Positions 30,406-37,483 of a stretch of DNA of 37,483 bases are shown in pieces. Source of the stretch: an uncultured Oscillospiraceae bacterium (GTDB lineage Bacteria > Bacillota > Clostridia > Oscillospirales > Oscillospiraceae); the NCBI GenBank assembly GCA_947168655.1, contig CAMVMU010000013.1, positions 1-37,483 on the forward strand, given 5' to 3'. The number at the start of each line of letters is the position of its first letter. The first letter of the stretch is position 1. The notes beneath the pieces were generated by a model, which saw only the letters and a list, made by a program, of their open reading frames with translations, did not search any database and was not told the DNA's origin. The translations under genes and the position numbers were made by a program.

Positions 30406-30867
30406 TTACTCCTGCTCGTTGTTAACAGGCTCCTCGTCATTCGTGGGCTGCTCGTCAGCGGCAGGCTTCTCATCGTTCGTAAAAACGTCCACGGCCTCGG
30501 AGGTCTTGTCCAGGAACTGGCTGATGGAGTCGGTGCCCTGAACGGCCTGGCTGCCATCCAGATACTGGGCGGGGCCGAAGCCGAGAATCGCCCAGAAGAT
30601 CGGAGCCAGGAACGCCATTCCGACGCCGAAACCGCTGGACTTGTTGAAACGGTGGGCCAGATCGATGCTAAAGCGCACCAGAACATAGATGTTGTAACCG
30701 GGAATCAAAAGGGTCAGGAACTTCATGGGGGCGTTATAAAGGATATCAAAAAGGATGTAGAGGTTGTAGCCGGGGATGATTCCCTCCCAACCCTGGCGCC
30801 CCATCTTCTGATATACGCGCCACTGTGAGGCGAGCAGAACAACGACGTAGATCAACGTAAAAATCAT
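30406..30867 (-). CDS. DUF5684-type membrane protein
   Basis: 153 residues. Three or four membrane segments: residues about 1-15 (MIFTLIYVVVLLASQ), about 40-65 and about 80-100. Family features are the double IIPGYNLYILFDI and LIPGYNIYVLVRFSIDLAHRFNKS repeats and GMAFLAPIFWAILGF. The C-terminus (about 125-153) is highly acidic (NDEKPAADEQPTNDEEPVNNEQE-like) and probably unstructured, on the cytoplasmic side. No function is known for the family. The promoter is at 30953-30981 and the terminator at 30329-30371. Confidence 0.8.
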   Translation of the reverse strand: MIFTLIYVVVLLASQWRVYQKMGRQGWEGIIPGYNLYILFDILYNAPMKFLTLLIPGYNIYVLVRFSIDLAHRFNKSSGFGVGMAFLAPIFWAILGFGPAQYLDGSQAVQGTDSISQFLDKTSEAVDVFTNDEKPAADEQPTNDEEPVNNEQE

Positions 30868-30952
30868 GTTTTTTCCTCCCTCATTTTTTATACGGATATT
30901 CCGCTTTGGGCGGAGTGCGGCTTATAATATTTCCTTTCCCCGACCCAGCATC

Positions 30953-30981
30953 AATGTACCACATTTTATTGGCGGATGCAA
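30953..30981 (-). promoter_or_regulatory. Promoter candidate of the DUF5684 gene
   Basis: On the minus strand: TTGCAT (30981-30976), a 17-base spacer and TACATT (30958-30953). The leader has a small TCCGC/GCGGA hairpin. Confidence 0.4.
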
Positions 30982-31104
30982 TCCTCAATCTGGCCTTTTT
31001 TGGCAATTTTACACAAAAAAGAAGATATGAACACCGAGAATTCTTGCTCTGAATTCAGCCAGCACAATGTTCACCGATGCCAGAAACTGCATACGTGGTT
31101 TATA

Positions 31105-31133
31105 TTGCGGTTGGGATACATGGCTGATATAAT
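31105..31133 (+). promoter_or_regulatory. Upstream promoter candidate of the surface-glycan cluster
   Basis: TTGCGG (31105-31110), a 17-base spacer and consensus TATAAT (31128-31133), about 220 bases before the first gene. Confidence 0.4.
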
Positions 31134-31221
31134 GAAACCGCATACAGTGGATGATATGCCGCAATATTTGCCTGAGCACAGTCCTTCCTGTCAAATATCG
31201 TCTTAAATGTGGCGTTTTTGC

Positions 31222-31250
31222 TTGACGGACCGTGCGAAAAAAGGTATGAT
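31222..31250 (+). promoter_or_regulatory. Main promoter of the surface-glycan cluster
   Basis: TTGACG (31222-31227), a 17-base spacer and TATGAT (31245-31250), 102 bases before the first start codon. A second TATAAT follows at 31255-31260. Confidence 0.65.
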
Positions 31251-31351
31251 ACAATATAATGTGTAAATTGCGCTCATTTACCCATTGACGCAAAGGAACA
31301 CAGAGCGATCCAACAACGAGAATGGGGTTGTGGTGATTGGAAAGAGCAACG

Positions 31352-32020
31352 ATGGAACGGGACGAACGCGGAAACTCTGCTGTCGTTTCTACTTCTGAAG
31401 TGAATATGACGCCTGCTGTTCAGGTAAAAAAACCGGCACGCCTGCTGGCCTACTTATGCGTTAAGAGAGCCTTTGATTTCATGGTGGCTTTGCTGGCTCT
31501 TATGCTGGCGGGAATTCCCATGCTCATCATTGGCGCATGCGTCTGGTGCAGCACAAAGGGCCCCACCCTGCTCAAGCAGGAACGGATAGGGCAGTACGGC
31601 AAGGTGTTTACCATTTACAAATTTCGCACCATGTACTACAATGCACCCCATGATGTGGCGACCACGCTGCTGGAGAACGCGGATTCCTATATCACACCGG
31701 TGGGACGCTTTCTGCGCAAGTCAAGCCTGGACGAGCTGCCGCAGCTGATCAACGTACTCAAGGGCGATATGTCACTGGTGGGTTTCCGCCCTGTGGTGCT
31801 GACGGAGAAAAAGCTGAACAACCTGCGCCAGAAATACGGCGTGTTCGAATGCAAACCCGGCATTACCGGCCTTGCTCAGGTTCGGGGACGGGATGATCTG
31901 CCCTACAAGGAGAAGGCACTGGTGGACAAGGAATACGCGGAGAACAGGTCCGTGAAAATGGATCTCTACTGTCTGCTTATGACCATTCCTGTGGCGCTGA
32001 CCCAGCGCGGCGCCAAATGA
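31352..32020 (+). CDS. Sugar-phosphate transferase (polyprenol-phosphate phosphoglycosyltransferase)
   Basis: 222 residues from the ATG at 31352; a TTG five codons upstream is less likely. Short monotopic PGT: a hydrophobic reentrant helix (FMVALLALMLAGIPMLIIGAC, about 43-63), then QERIGQYGKVFTIYKFRTM, the catalytic pair region LRKSSLDELPQLINVLKGDMSLVGFRPV, and PGITGLAQVRGRDDLPYKEK. It transfers a sugar-1-phosphate from a nucleotide sugar to undecaprenyl phosphate at the inner face of the membrane, the first step of a surface glycan. It heads a cluster with an ABC exporter and an LCP ligase. The sugar is unknown. Confidence 0.93.
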   Translation: MERDERGNSAVVSTSEVNMTPAVQVKKPARLLAYLCVKRAFDFMVALLALMLAGIPMLIIGACVWCSTKGPTLLKQERIGQYGKVFTIYKFRTMYYNAPHDVATTLLENADSYITPVGRFLRKSSLDELPQLINVLKGDMSLVGFRPVVLTEKKLNNLRQKYGVFECKPGITGLAQVRGRDDLPYKEKALVDKEYAENRSVKMDLYCLLMTIPVALTQRGAK

Positions 32021-32036
32021 TCCGTGAGGTTAAACT

Positions 32037-32843
32037 GTGAGAATTATAATTGAAATCATTCGGGATCACATTCGATACCGCAAACAGATCCTGAAGCTGG
32101 CCAAGTCTGATCTGGTCAAAACCTACAAGGGCGCTGCGCTGGGATGGAGCTGGTCTGTTCTGAAGCCGGCTGTCACCATCGGCATCTACTATTTTGCCTT
32201 CGCCGTGGGACTTCGTCGGAACGCGCCTATCGCGGGGTATCCCTTCTTTCTCTACCTGCTCTGCGGACTGGTACCCTGGTTTTATATGAGCGCCATGTTT
32301 ACCGGCGGCGCGAAAGTGATACGCAAGTATGGTTATCTTGTGACCAAGGTGCGCTTTCCGGTATCGGTCATCCCAACATTTGCCAGTCTGTCCCAACTGG
32401 CCACAAATATCTTCATTACGATCCTGATGCTGATCGTATTCCTGATCTACGGGCAAAGACCGGATATTTATTGGCTGCAGATCCCGTTTTATATGGCCCT
32501 GAGCTTTTTTTTCTTTACATCCTGGTCGTTGTTTGCAGGGTTGGTGTCTGTTGTCAGCAAGGACTTTATGCACCTGGTGGAGTCAGTGGTCATGTTTTTG
32601 TTCTGGACCGCGGGAATTTTTTATGACGTGTCCGGTATTAAGAATATCACACTTCGCAAGATTATGATGTTCAACCCGGTTTCTATCATTGTCAACGGCT
32701 ACCGGGACGCGTTGATCAACAAGATGTGGTTCTGGGAGAGGATGGACTGGCTGCGCAACTATGTGATCCTGCTTGGACTCATGCTGATTCTGGCTATGTG
32801 GGCTTACAAGAAATTGATTAAGACCATCCCGGACATGCTTTAA
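32037..32843 (+). CDS. ABC-2 polysaccharide exporter permease (Wzm/TagG type)
   Basis: 268 residues from the GTG at 32037, with tgaggtt just upstream. Six membrane segments, starting near residue 40. Family marks: SDLVKTYKGAALGWSWSVLKPAVTIGIYYFAF, LVPWFYMSAMFTGG, VRFPVSVIPTFASLSQLATN and FNPVSIIVNGYRDAL near the end. It is the membrane half of an ABC exporter that moves a lipid-linked glycan (O-antigen or teichoic acid) across the membrane. The ATPase gene is 10 bases downstream. Confidence 0.94.
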   Translation: MRIIIEIIRDHIRYRKQILKLAKSDLVKTYKGAALGWSWSVLKPAVTIGIYYFAFAVGLRRNAPIAGYPFFLYLLCGLVPWFYMSAMFTGGAKVIRKYGYLVTKVRFPVSVIPTFASLSQLATNIFITILMLIVFLIYGQRPDIYWLQIPFYMALSFFFFTSWSLFAGLVSVVSKDFMHLVESVVMFLFWTAGIFYDVSGIKNITLRKIMMFNPVSIIVNGYRDALINKMWFWERMDWLRNYVILLGLMLILAMWAYKKLIKTIPDML

Positions 32844-32853
32844 GGATAACAAG

Positions 32854-33591
32854 ATGGACGAAAGACCGATTGCCATACAACTGAAAAACGTCAGCAAGAC
32901 CTATGCGCTCTTTACCAGCGAGCGGCAGCGCGCCAAAACGATTCTGCTGGGCCGAAAGCCTGCTGTCATCCAGAGGGCCACCAACAATTTCTCCCTGACG
33001 ATATACAATGGGGAGTCCGTAGCTTTTTTTGGCCCGAACGGAGCGGGCAAATCAACCCTGCTGAAGATGATCACCGGTGTTGCCTATCCTACGGAGGGAT
33101 CCATCCGTGTCAATGGCCGCGTCAGCGCTCTGCTGGAGCTTCAGGCCGGCTTCGACGGCGAGATGACAGGCCGGGAAAATATCTTTTTCCGTGGCGAGAT
33201 CCTGGGTGTCCCGCAGAAAGAAATCAAGGCGCTGGAGAAAGAAATCATTGATTTTTCTGAGCTGGGTCAGTATATTGATCAGCCTGTGCGCACCTATTCA
33301 AGCGGTATGAAGGCCAGATTGGGTTTCGCCATCAACGCCAGCGTCAAACCCGATATCCTTATCGTGGATGAGGCACTCAGCGTGGGCGACAGCCGGTTCA
33401 GCGCAAAGTGTCAAAAAAAGATCAACGAGGTGCTGGGCAACGGCGCCACCTTCCTATTTGTGACGCACTCCGTCCAGCAGGCCAAGGCATTCTGCAAAAG
33501 GGGAGTCGTTATGCATCGGGGTACGGTGCTGTTTGACGGTCCTGTTGAGGATGCGGCGGCCTTTTACCAGAAAATGATCGGGAAAAAATGA
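32854..33591 (+). CDS. ABC exporter ATPase (Wzt/TagH type)
   Basis: 245 residues. It has all the nucleotide-binding motifs: Walker A GPNGAGKSTLLKM (about 57-69), ELQAGFDGEMTGRENIFFRG typical of glycan exporters, signature YSSGMKARLGFAI and Walker B DILIVDEALSVGD, followed by the switch His in FVTHS. No C-terminal glycan-binding domain follows, so it is the short type that relies on the permease for specificity. It powers export of the lipid-linked glycan. Confidence 0.95.
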   Translation: MDERPIAIQLKNVSKTYALFTSERQRAKTILLGRKPAVIQRATNNFSLTIYNGESVAFFGPNGAGKSTLLKMITGVAYPTEGSIRVNGRVSALLELQAGFDGEMTGRENIFFRGEILGVPQKEIKALEKEIIDFSELGQYIDQPVRTYSSGMKARLGFAINASVKPDILIVDEALSVGDSRFSAKCQKKINEVLGNGATFLFVTHSVQQAKAFCKRGVVMHRGTVLFDGPVEDAAAFYQKMIGKK

Positions 33592-33805
33592 TCTTCTGCG
33601 GATCAAAGAGACGTTTCTCTTGAAGGGAAAGGACAAATATACGATGGACCTGCACCCTTGATGAAGTAAGACGTATCGTTTGACGGACTCTCAGCGAGCA
33701 GAACTGGTTTTGAAAAGACGCGTCGGGTCGCTCCGCTTGTTCGAGGCGTCTCACATTAGGCTAAGCAGCTCTGCTGTAAATGAGCCGAATAAAGGAGAAC
33801 AGACT
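33592..33805. other. Gap between the ABC exporter and the InlB-repeat gene
   Basis: 214 bases without a gene. It contains GACGC/GCGTC (33717-33753) as a loose hairpin and a TTGACG near 33681 with no matching -10. A good ribosome binding site (aaaggagaac) ends it. No recognised riboswitch is visible. Confidence 0.35.
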
Positions 33806-35506
33806 ATGTTTAAGAAAATGATGGGTTTGCTGCTGGCGTGCCTGCTGCTGGGCACGGCGGGCATAGCCTACGCCGCAGGCAGCGAAACAGAGCGGCCCGG
33901 CATTAGCTCTGTCCAGCCGGGGGAGCCAACGCCTGAGCACACCTATTATACCGTAACGTTTGAGACCGGAGACGGCAGTGCTGTGGAAGCCCAGACGGTG
34001 GAGGAGGGCAGCGCTGCCATACGGCCCGCGGATCCCGTCCGGGAGGGCTATGCCTTTGACGGCTGGTTTGCCGATGCCAACTATGAGCGCACATTTGATT
34101 TCAATGCGCCTGTCACTGCCAACTTGACTATCTATGCAAAGTGGACGAAGACTGCAGAGCCTGATCCGGATGGCGTCACAGTTTCCTTCGATGCGAACGG
34201 CGGTACTCCGGTGGCACCGCAGATGGTGCAAAGAGGCAAGACGGCTGTTCCCCCGGTGAACCCCACCCGAGAGGGATTCACGTTCCTGAACTGGATGCTG
34301 AACGGCGAGGTATTTGACTTCAATACGCCTGTGGAGACCGATATTACGTTGGTCGCTCTCTGGGAGAAAAATGAAGTCGCCACCTATACCGTCACGTTTG
34401 AAACCGCAGGCGGCAGCACGGTGGACAAAGTGACCGTGGAGGAAGGCGCAACCGTGAAGAAACCCGTAGACCCCATGCGGGATGGTTATTCCTTCGACGG
34501 CTGGTTCGCTGATGCCGGATTGACTGTCCCGTTCGACTTCTCCGCACCTGTTGGCAGTGATCTCACCGTGTATGCCCGGTGGAAAGAAGCCTCCAGCCAG
34601 CCTGTAGCCTCCGTTGATACGCGTTTGAGCTATCTGTCCATCGAGTGCGGCGAGCTGTATCCGGCTTTCTCACCCAACATCTATGCGTACACCGTGTACG
34701 TCACGCCAGAGCAGGAAAACCGTTCCTGCCGCATTCTTTGCGACACGGTCAGCAAAGAGGCTACCGTGAAGACGGATGGAGCGCAAACAGTCGGACACAC
34801 CGATGTGGTGCGCAAAGTGCGGGTCTCCGGCGGCGGAAGATACTCTGATTACACCATCATCGTCCATGTGATGACGTTTCGCGAGTTTTTGCTGGATGGT
34901 GAGCTGTATTCCATGACGGACCGTCCGAATCCCAAAAACCTGCCCGGGACCTACACGGTGGGGCAGATGACCATGTTCGGTGAGAAGGTTACGGCGGCCC
35001 AAAGCACGGATGGCCAGCTGATCCTGGTGCAGTACCTTGCCCAATCCGAGGAAAAGGAGCCCGTGTGGTATCGCTACGAGCCTACGATCCGAAAACTCTA
35101 TCCCGTGTCGGTGGTGACCCGCAACAAAGTGGATTATCTCATGGTAGACGAGGGACATCAGCTGCTCTACGGCAGTGACGCCGGCGTAGGCACCTACTAT
35201 GTCTATGACAAGGAGACCGGGGAGCTGGTTTTCCAGAGCCAGAACATCAGTGAACTGACTGTTACGCCTGCCCCCATCGTTATTGACCAGAGCTTCCACA
35301 CATGGCCCTTGACGATATTCCTGGGCCTGTGGGCAATTGGCGCTTCCGTTGCCGTTTACCTTTTTTACCGCCGCAGAAAACTGGAAAAGGCGAACACCAT
35401 GTATTTCAGGCCTTATTTTTCCGCTGAGGGGGACGGCGCAAAGCGGGACACGGAGAAGACTCCGAAAGCTGATGCGAAGACAAATCCGGAGGAAAAGCGT
35501 TCATGA
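33806..35506 (+). CDS. Membrane-anchored InlB-repeat surface protein
   Basis: 566 residues from the ATG at 33806, following aaaggagaac. A signal peptide (MFKKMMGLLLACLLLGTAGIAYA) is followed by three InlB B-repeats at about 45-110, 120-190 and 190-260, each with a strand pattern such as YTVTFETGDGSAVEAQTVEE ... GYAFDGWFAD ... FDFNAPV and a closing W. A cadherin-like beta-sandwich domain follows (about 272-355, starting LSYLSIECGELYPAFSPNIYAY), then a mixed domain and a single membrane helix (about 500-520, LTIFLGLWAIGASVAVYLFYRRRK) with a basic cytoplasmic tail. It lacks LPXTG. It is probably a surface adhesin or scaffold for the exported glycan. Its stop overlaps the next start. Confidence 0.9.
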   Translation: MFKKMMGLLLACLLLGTAGIAYAAGSETERPGISSVQPGEPTPEHTYYTVTFETGDGSAVEAQTVEEGSAAIRPADPVREGYAFDGWFADANYERTFDFNAPVTANLTIYAKWTKTAEPDPDGVTVSFDANGGTPVAPQMVQRGKTAVPPVNPTREGFTFLNWMLNGEVFDFNTPVETDITLVALWEKNEVATYTVTFETAGGSTVDKVTVEEGATVKKPVDPMRDGYSFDGWFADAGLTVPFDFSAPVGSDLTVYARWKEASSQPVASVDTRLSYLSIECGELYPAFSPNIYAYTVYVTPEQENRSCRILCDTVSKEATVKTDGAQTVGHTDVVRKVRVSGGGRYSDYTIIVHVMTFREFLLDGELYSMTDRPNPKNLPGTYTVGQMTMFGEKVTAAQSTDGQLILVQYLAQSEEKEPVWYRYEPTIRKLYPVSVVTRNKVDYLMVDEGHQLLYGSDAGVGTYYVYDKETGELVFQSQNISELTVTPAPIVIDQSFHTWPLTIFLGLWAIGASVAVYLFYRRRKLEKANTMYFRPYFSAEGDGAKRDTEKTPKADAKTNPEEKRS

Positions 35507-36336
35507 TGGGCAGCATAAGAAGGGGAACGGTTCAAAGCAACTATGCGCGGTCCGTCTTTCTGCGGTATGTGGATGAGCATCCCGCATCCGCCCAGTATGC
35601 CAGCTTCCCCATGTTCATGCGGGATGAATTGGGAATAACCGACGGCCATGCCTATCTGCGCAAGATGCTGCACCGGGGGTTCCTGAAAAGGGGAGAGGAC
35701 AGCATTGTGCTGACCGACGCCGGACGCAGCGCCATCGATCAGGATGATCTTCGACACTTTGATCTGGCAAATCCCTATGTGACGATTTTTGAATACCGCG
35801 CTGCACAGCAGAAGCTGGGCGATGGAGCATCCTTTGAAAAAATCATGCAGACGATCCTGCTGCGAAAGCTGCCGCAGATGAAGGAAAAGGACGATTTCTG
35901 CGCGGTAGAGCATATTGCACTGGACGCGGCGGTGCTTTTCAAGCAGGACGGCCAGGCACAGCAGGCCATGAAGTATTATCTGATCGCACTGTACTACGAG
36001 ACCTGTGGTCTGGAATATTATGAAAAGCTGGTCCGCCTGGTCCACAGCAAGTGTAAACCGGAAAGTGTTAAAAACGACTATCGCGGCATCTGCATCCAAC
36101 CGGAAGTGGTGGAAGGCATGCATCAGCTGAGGGACGCCTTCGACCCCAAAATGGTGGATAACATTTTCCAGACAGAGCAGATCGCCATCAACATGGTCAC
36201 GCGGAAAGATTTTACAGAACTTGCCCGCTCTCTGTGCGACGGCAGCTATGATTATAATGCATGGAACGCAAAGTACGGAAAGGCGTTTGCTCATGTACTG
36301 GATCAGGCAAAGATTTTTAAAGGAGAACTGAAGTGA
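35503..36336 (+). CDS. Unknown cytoplasmic protein, possible winged helix at the N-terminus
   Basis: 277 residues; ATG at 35503 (or 35506) overlaps the upstream stop by four bases (ATGA). Not recognised. The first about 85 residues (FPMFMRDELGITDGHAYLRKMLHRGFLKRGEDSIVLTDAGRSAID) look like a winged-helix: a helix followed by an LTDAG-type wing. The rest is mostly alpha-helical with an AQQAMKYYLIALYYETCGLEYYEK stretch like a TPR/helical repeat. No signal peptide or membrane segment, so it acts inside the cell. Place in the cluster suggests a role in control or assembly of the surface glycan. Confidence 0.7.
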   Translation: MMGSIRRGTVQSNYARSVFLRYVDEHPASAQYASFPMFMRDELGITDGHAYLRKMLHRGFLKRGEDSIVLTDAGRSAIDQDDLRHFDLANPYVTIFEYRAAQQKLGDGASFEKIMQTILLRKLPQMKEKDDFCAVEHIALDAAVLFKQDGQAQQAMKYYLIALYYETCGLEYYEKLVRLVHSKCKPESVKNDYRGICIQPEVVEGMHQLRDAFDPKMVDNIFQTEQIAINMVTRKDFTELARSLCDGSYDYNAWNAKYGKAFAHVLDQAKIFKGELK

Positions 36337-37406
36337 AAAAGGGATGGAAGATCGCACTGATCGTTGTGGCAGTGGTACTGGCTTTTTCTGCAGCGATCGG
36401 CGGGTATGTGAGTGGAAAGCTTGGAAAGATCAGCTATGACGACGGCAAAATACAATTTGAAAAAAATGATGACTGGGAAGAATACGTGCAGGAACTGGAG
36501 CGCAGGATAATCCACGGTGACGATCCCGACGTGGAAAACCAGCAGCAGGAGATGGATGATGCTATCGAGAAGGAGCAGTTGGAGGTGGTAGAGACACCTC
36601 CTGCCAACCCAATCCCCGATCTGGAGATCCGAAGCGATGAGAACGTTATCAACATCCTGCTGATCGGCACCGATGAGCGTACAGAGGGTTTCAGTTCTTT
36701 TGCCAGGGGCGACAGCTGCATGATCCTTTCGCTGAACAAGTCTACCGGAAGAGCGAAGCTGGTGAGCCTGGAGCGTGGCATAGGCGTACCTATCCTGGAG
36801 GGGCAGTATAAGGGGTATTATGACTGGCTGACCCATTCCTTCTGCTATGGCGGCGCAGATCTCATGATGAAGGAAGTGCGGGAGTGCTTCCGGATCGATG
36901 TGAGCCATTATATCCGCGTCAATTTTGCCACGTTCAAAGCTGGCATCAACGCCATTGGCGGCGTGGACATCGCGCTGACCCAGGCTGAGGCCAACTACAT
37001 CAACGACAAGGTGGGAGAGGTAAAATTCACGGAGGGCATGAACCACCTGACCGGCGGACCGGCCCTGCATTATGCCCGCTGCCGCAAAATCGACAGCGAC
37101 TGGATGCGCATCAAACGCCAGCGTACGGTGATCCAGGCTGCCATCAACAAGACCAAAGGCCTCAGCGTAAGCGAACTCGACAACCTGCTTAACGAAGTTC
37201 TTCCTCTGGTGCGGACGAATCTTTCCAAAAATGAGATCGTGGAGCTGATGGCTTTGGCACCCAAATTCCAGGGCGTCACCCTGGAGCAGATGACCATTCC
37301 CGCATCCGGCACTTATGGAGGCATGCGGGGGATGGGCGGACGGTCCCTATACGCGGTGGATTTCTACGCCAATGCCAAGATTTTGCAGGAATTTCTGTAC
37401 GGATAA
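36333..37406 (+). CDS. LytR-CpsA-Psr (LCP) family glycan ligase
   Basis: 357 residues from the GTG at 36333, overlapping the upstream stop (GTGA). One N-terminal membrane helix (about 5-25) anchors it outside the cell, then a charged linker with acidic residues. The LCP domain (about 105-350) has NVINILLIGTDERTEGFSSFARGDSCMILSL (Asp/Arg-rich phosphate-binding site), KLVSLERGIGVPI, FATFKAGINAIGGVDIALT and HYARCRKIDSDWMRIKRQRTVIQAA. LCP enzymes transfer lipid-linked glycans onto peptidoglycan, so this would complete the pathway begun by the sugar transferase and ABC exporter. Confidence 0.95.
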   Translation: MKKGWKIALIVVAVVLAFSAAIGGYVSGKLGKISYDDGKIQFEKNDDWEEYVQELERRIIHGDDPDVENQQQEMDDAIEKEQLEVVETPPANPIPDLEIRSDENVINILLIGTDERTEGFSSFARGDSCMILSLNKSTGRAKLVSLERGIGVPILEGQYKGYYDWLTHSFCYGGADLMMKEVRECFRIDVSHYIRVNFATFKAGINAIGGVDIALTQAEANYINDKVGEVKFTEGMNHLTGGPALHYARCRKIDSDWMRIKRQRTVIQAAINKTKGLSVSELDNLLNEVLPLVRTNLSKNEIVELMALAPKFQGVTLEQMTIPASGTYGGMRGMGGRSLYAVDFYANAKILQEFLYG

Positions 37407-37483
37407 TAATGATTGCCCCGGAGACTATTGCACAGAACCAGATTGTGCGGACAGCACAAAAAGCCCCTGGTGTAGGAAAAACA

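Larger units (their letters stand above)
30868..31351. other. Intergenic region with promoters for both flanking genes
   Basis: About 480 bases. It holds the minus promoter at 30953-30981 and two plus promoters at 31105-31133 and 31222-31250. The rest shows no credible gene or terminator. It is moderately AT-rich. Confidence 0.5.

Noticed and set aside
31009..31293. A 94-residue minus-strand open frame in the intergenic region before the sugar transferase.
   Set aside because: No ribosome binding site or family resemblance, and it covers the plus-strand promoters.

Overview
The window looks like chromosomal DNA of a GC-rich, spore-forming Clostridia member, most likely of the Oscillospiraceae type (for example an Oscillibacter/Flavonifractor relative). 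This is inferred from gene content: spoVAD/spoVAE, a SpoIIE-type phosphatase with STAS partners, dockerin and InlB-repeat surface proteins, Gram-positive ribosome binding sites and sigma-A promoters. No gene identifies the species.

Layout. 1-2058: two tandem secreted dockerin proteins, the first present only as its last codons. 2188-5061: a strong promoter, a structured leader ending in an intrinsic terminator, a radical SAM enzyme and a YhhQ-type queuosine-precursor transporter (probable queuosine salvage), followed by a two-gene ThrE/YjjPB-type exporter. 5275-6924 (minus): DUF3592, AIM24/TIGR00266 and an unknown protein. 7325-8755: glutamine synthetase. 8870-9697 (minus): a SpoU/TrmH RNA methyltransferase. 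9833-11973: an esterase, a ProX-like tRNA-editing protein and a methyltransferase. 12038-12916 (minus): a secreted NlpC/P60 hydrolase. 13161-13813: tRNA-Leu(CAG) and an orphan AT-rich gene.

13997-19045 (minus) is a signalling operon: a STAS antagonist, a membrane phosphatase with an extracellular sensor, a three-part STAS / APH-like kinase / HATPase fusion and a PHP-domain protein. It is the most unusual system here. On the other strand follow a membrane YdcF-domain protein and a trypsin-like lipoprotein (19436-21729), then a Cu/Zn superoxide dismutase with an amidase-like protein (21988-22912).

22989-24732 (minus) holds a metal-binding HMA protein and spoVAE/spoVAD, with a sigma-G-like promoter directly before spoVAD and no spoVAC. 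24866-26807 carries a zinc-ribbon protein, a cluster of hairpins with a REP-like repeat, an ArsC/Spx-fold protein without its cysteines, and a sirtuin. 26931-27128 encodes tRNA-Leu(GAG) and a second tRNA-Leu(CAG). The last 28 bases of that tRNA region recur exactly at 30265-30292, bracketing a 3.1-kb segment that carries one large TraB/GumN-type lipoprotein; this looks like the scar of tRNA-targeted integration.

30406-30867 (minus) is a DUF5684 membrane protein. 31352-37406 is a cell-surface glycopolymer cluster: sugar-phosphate transferase, ABC-2 permease and ATPase, a membrane-anchored InlB-repeat protein, an unknown protein and an LCP-family ligase. Small dispersed elements recur across the window: three REP-like copies and two near-identical long hairpin terminators near the two tRNA-Leu(CAG) genes.
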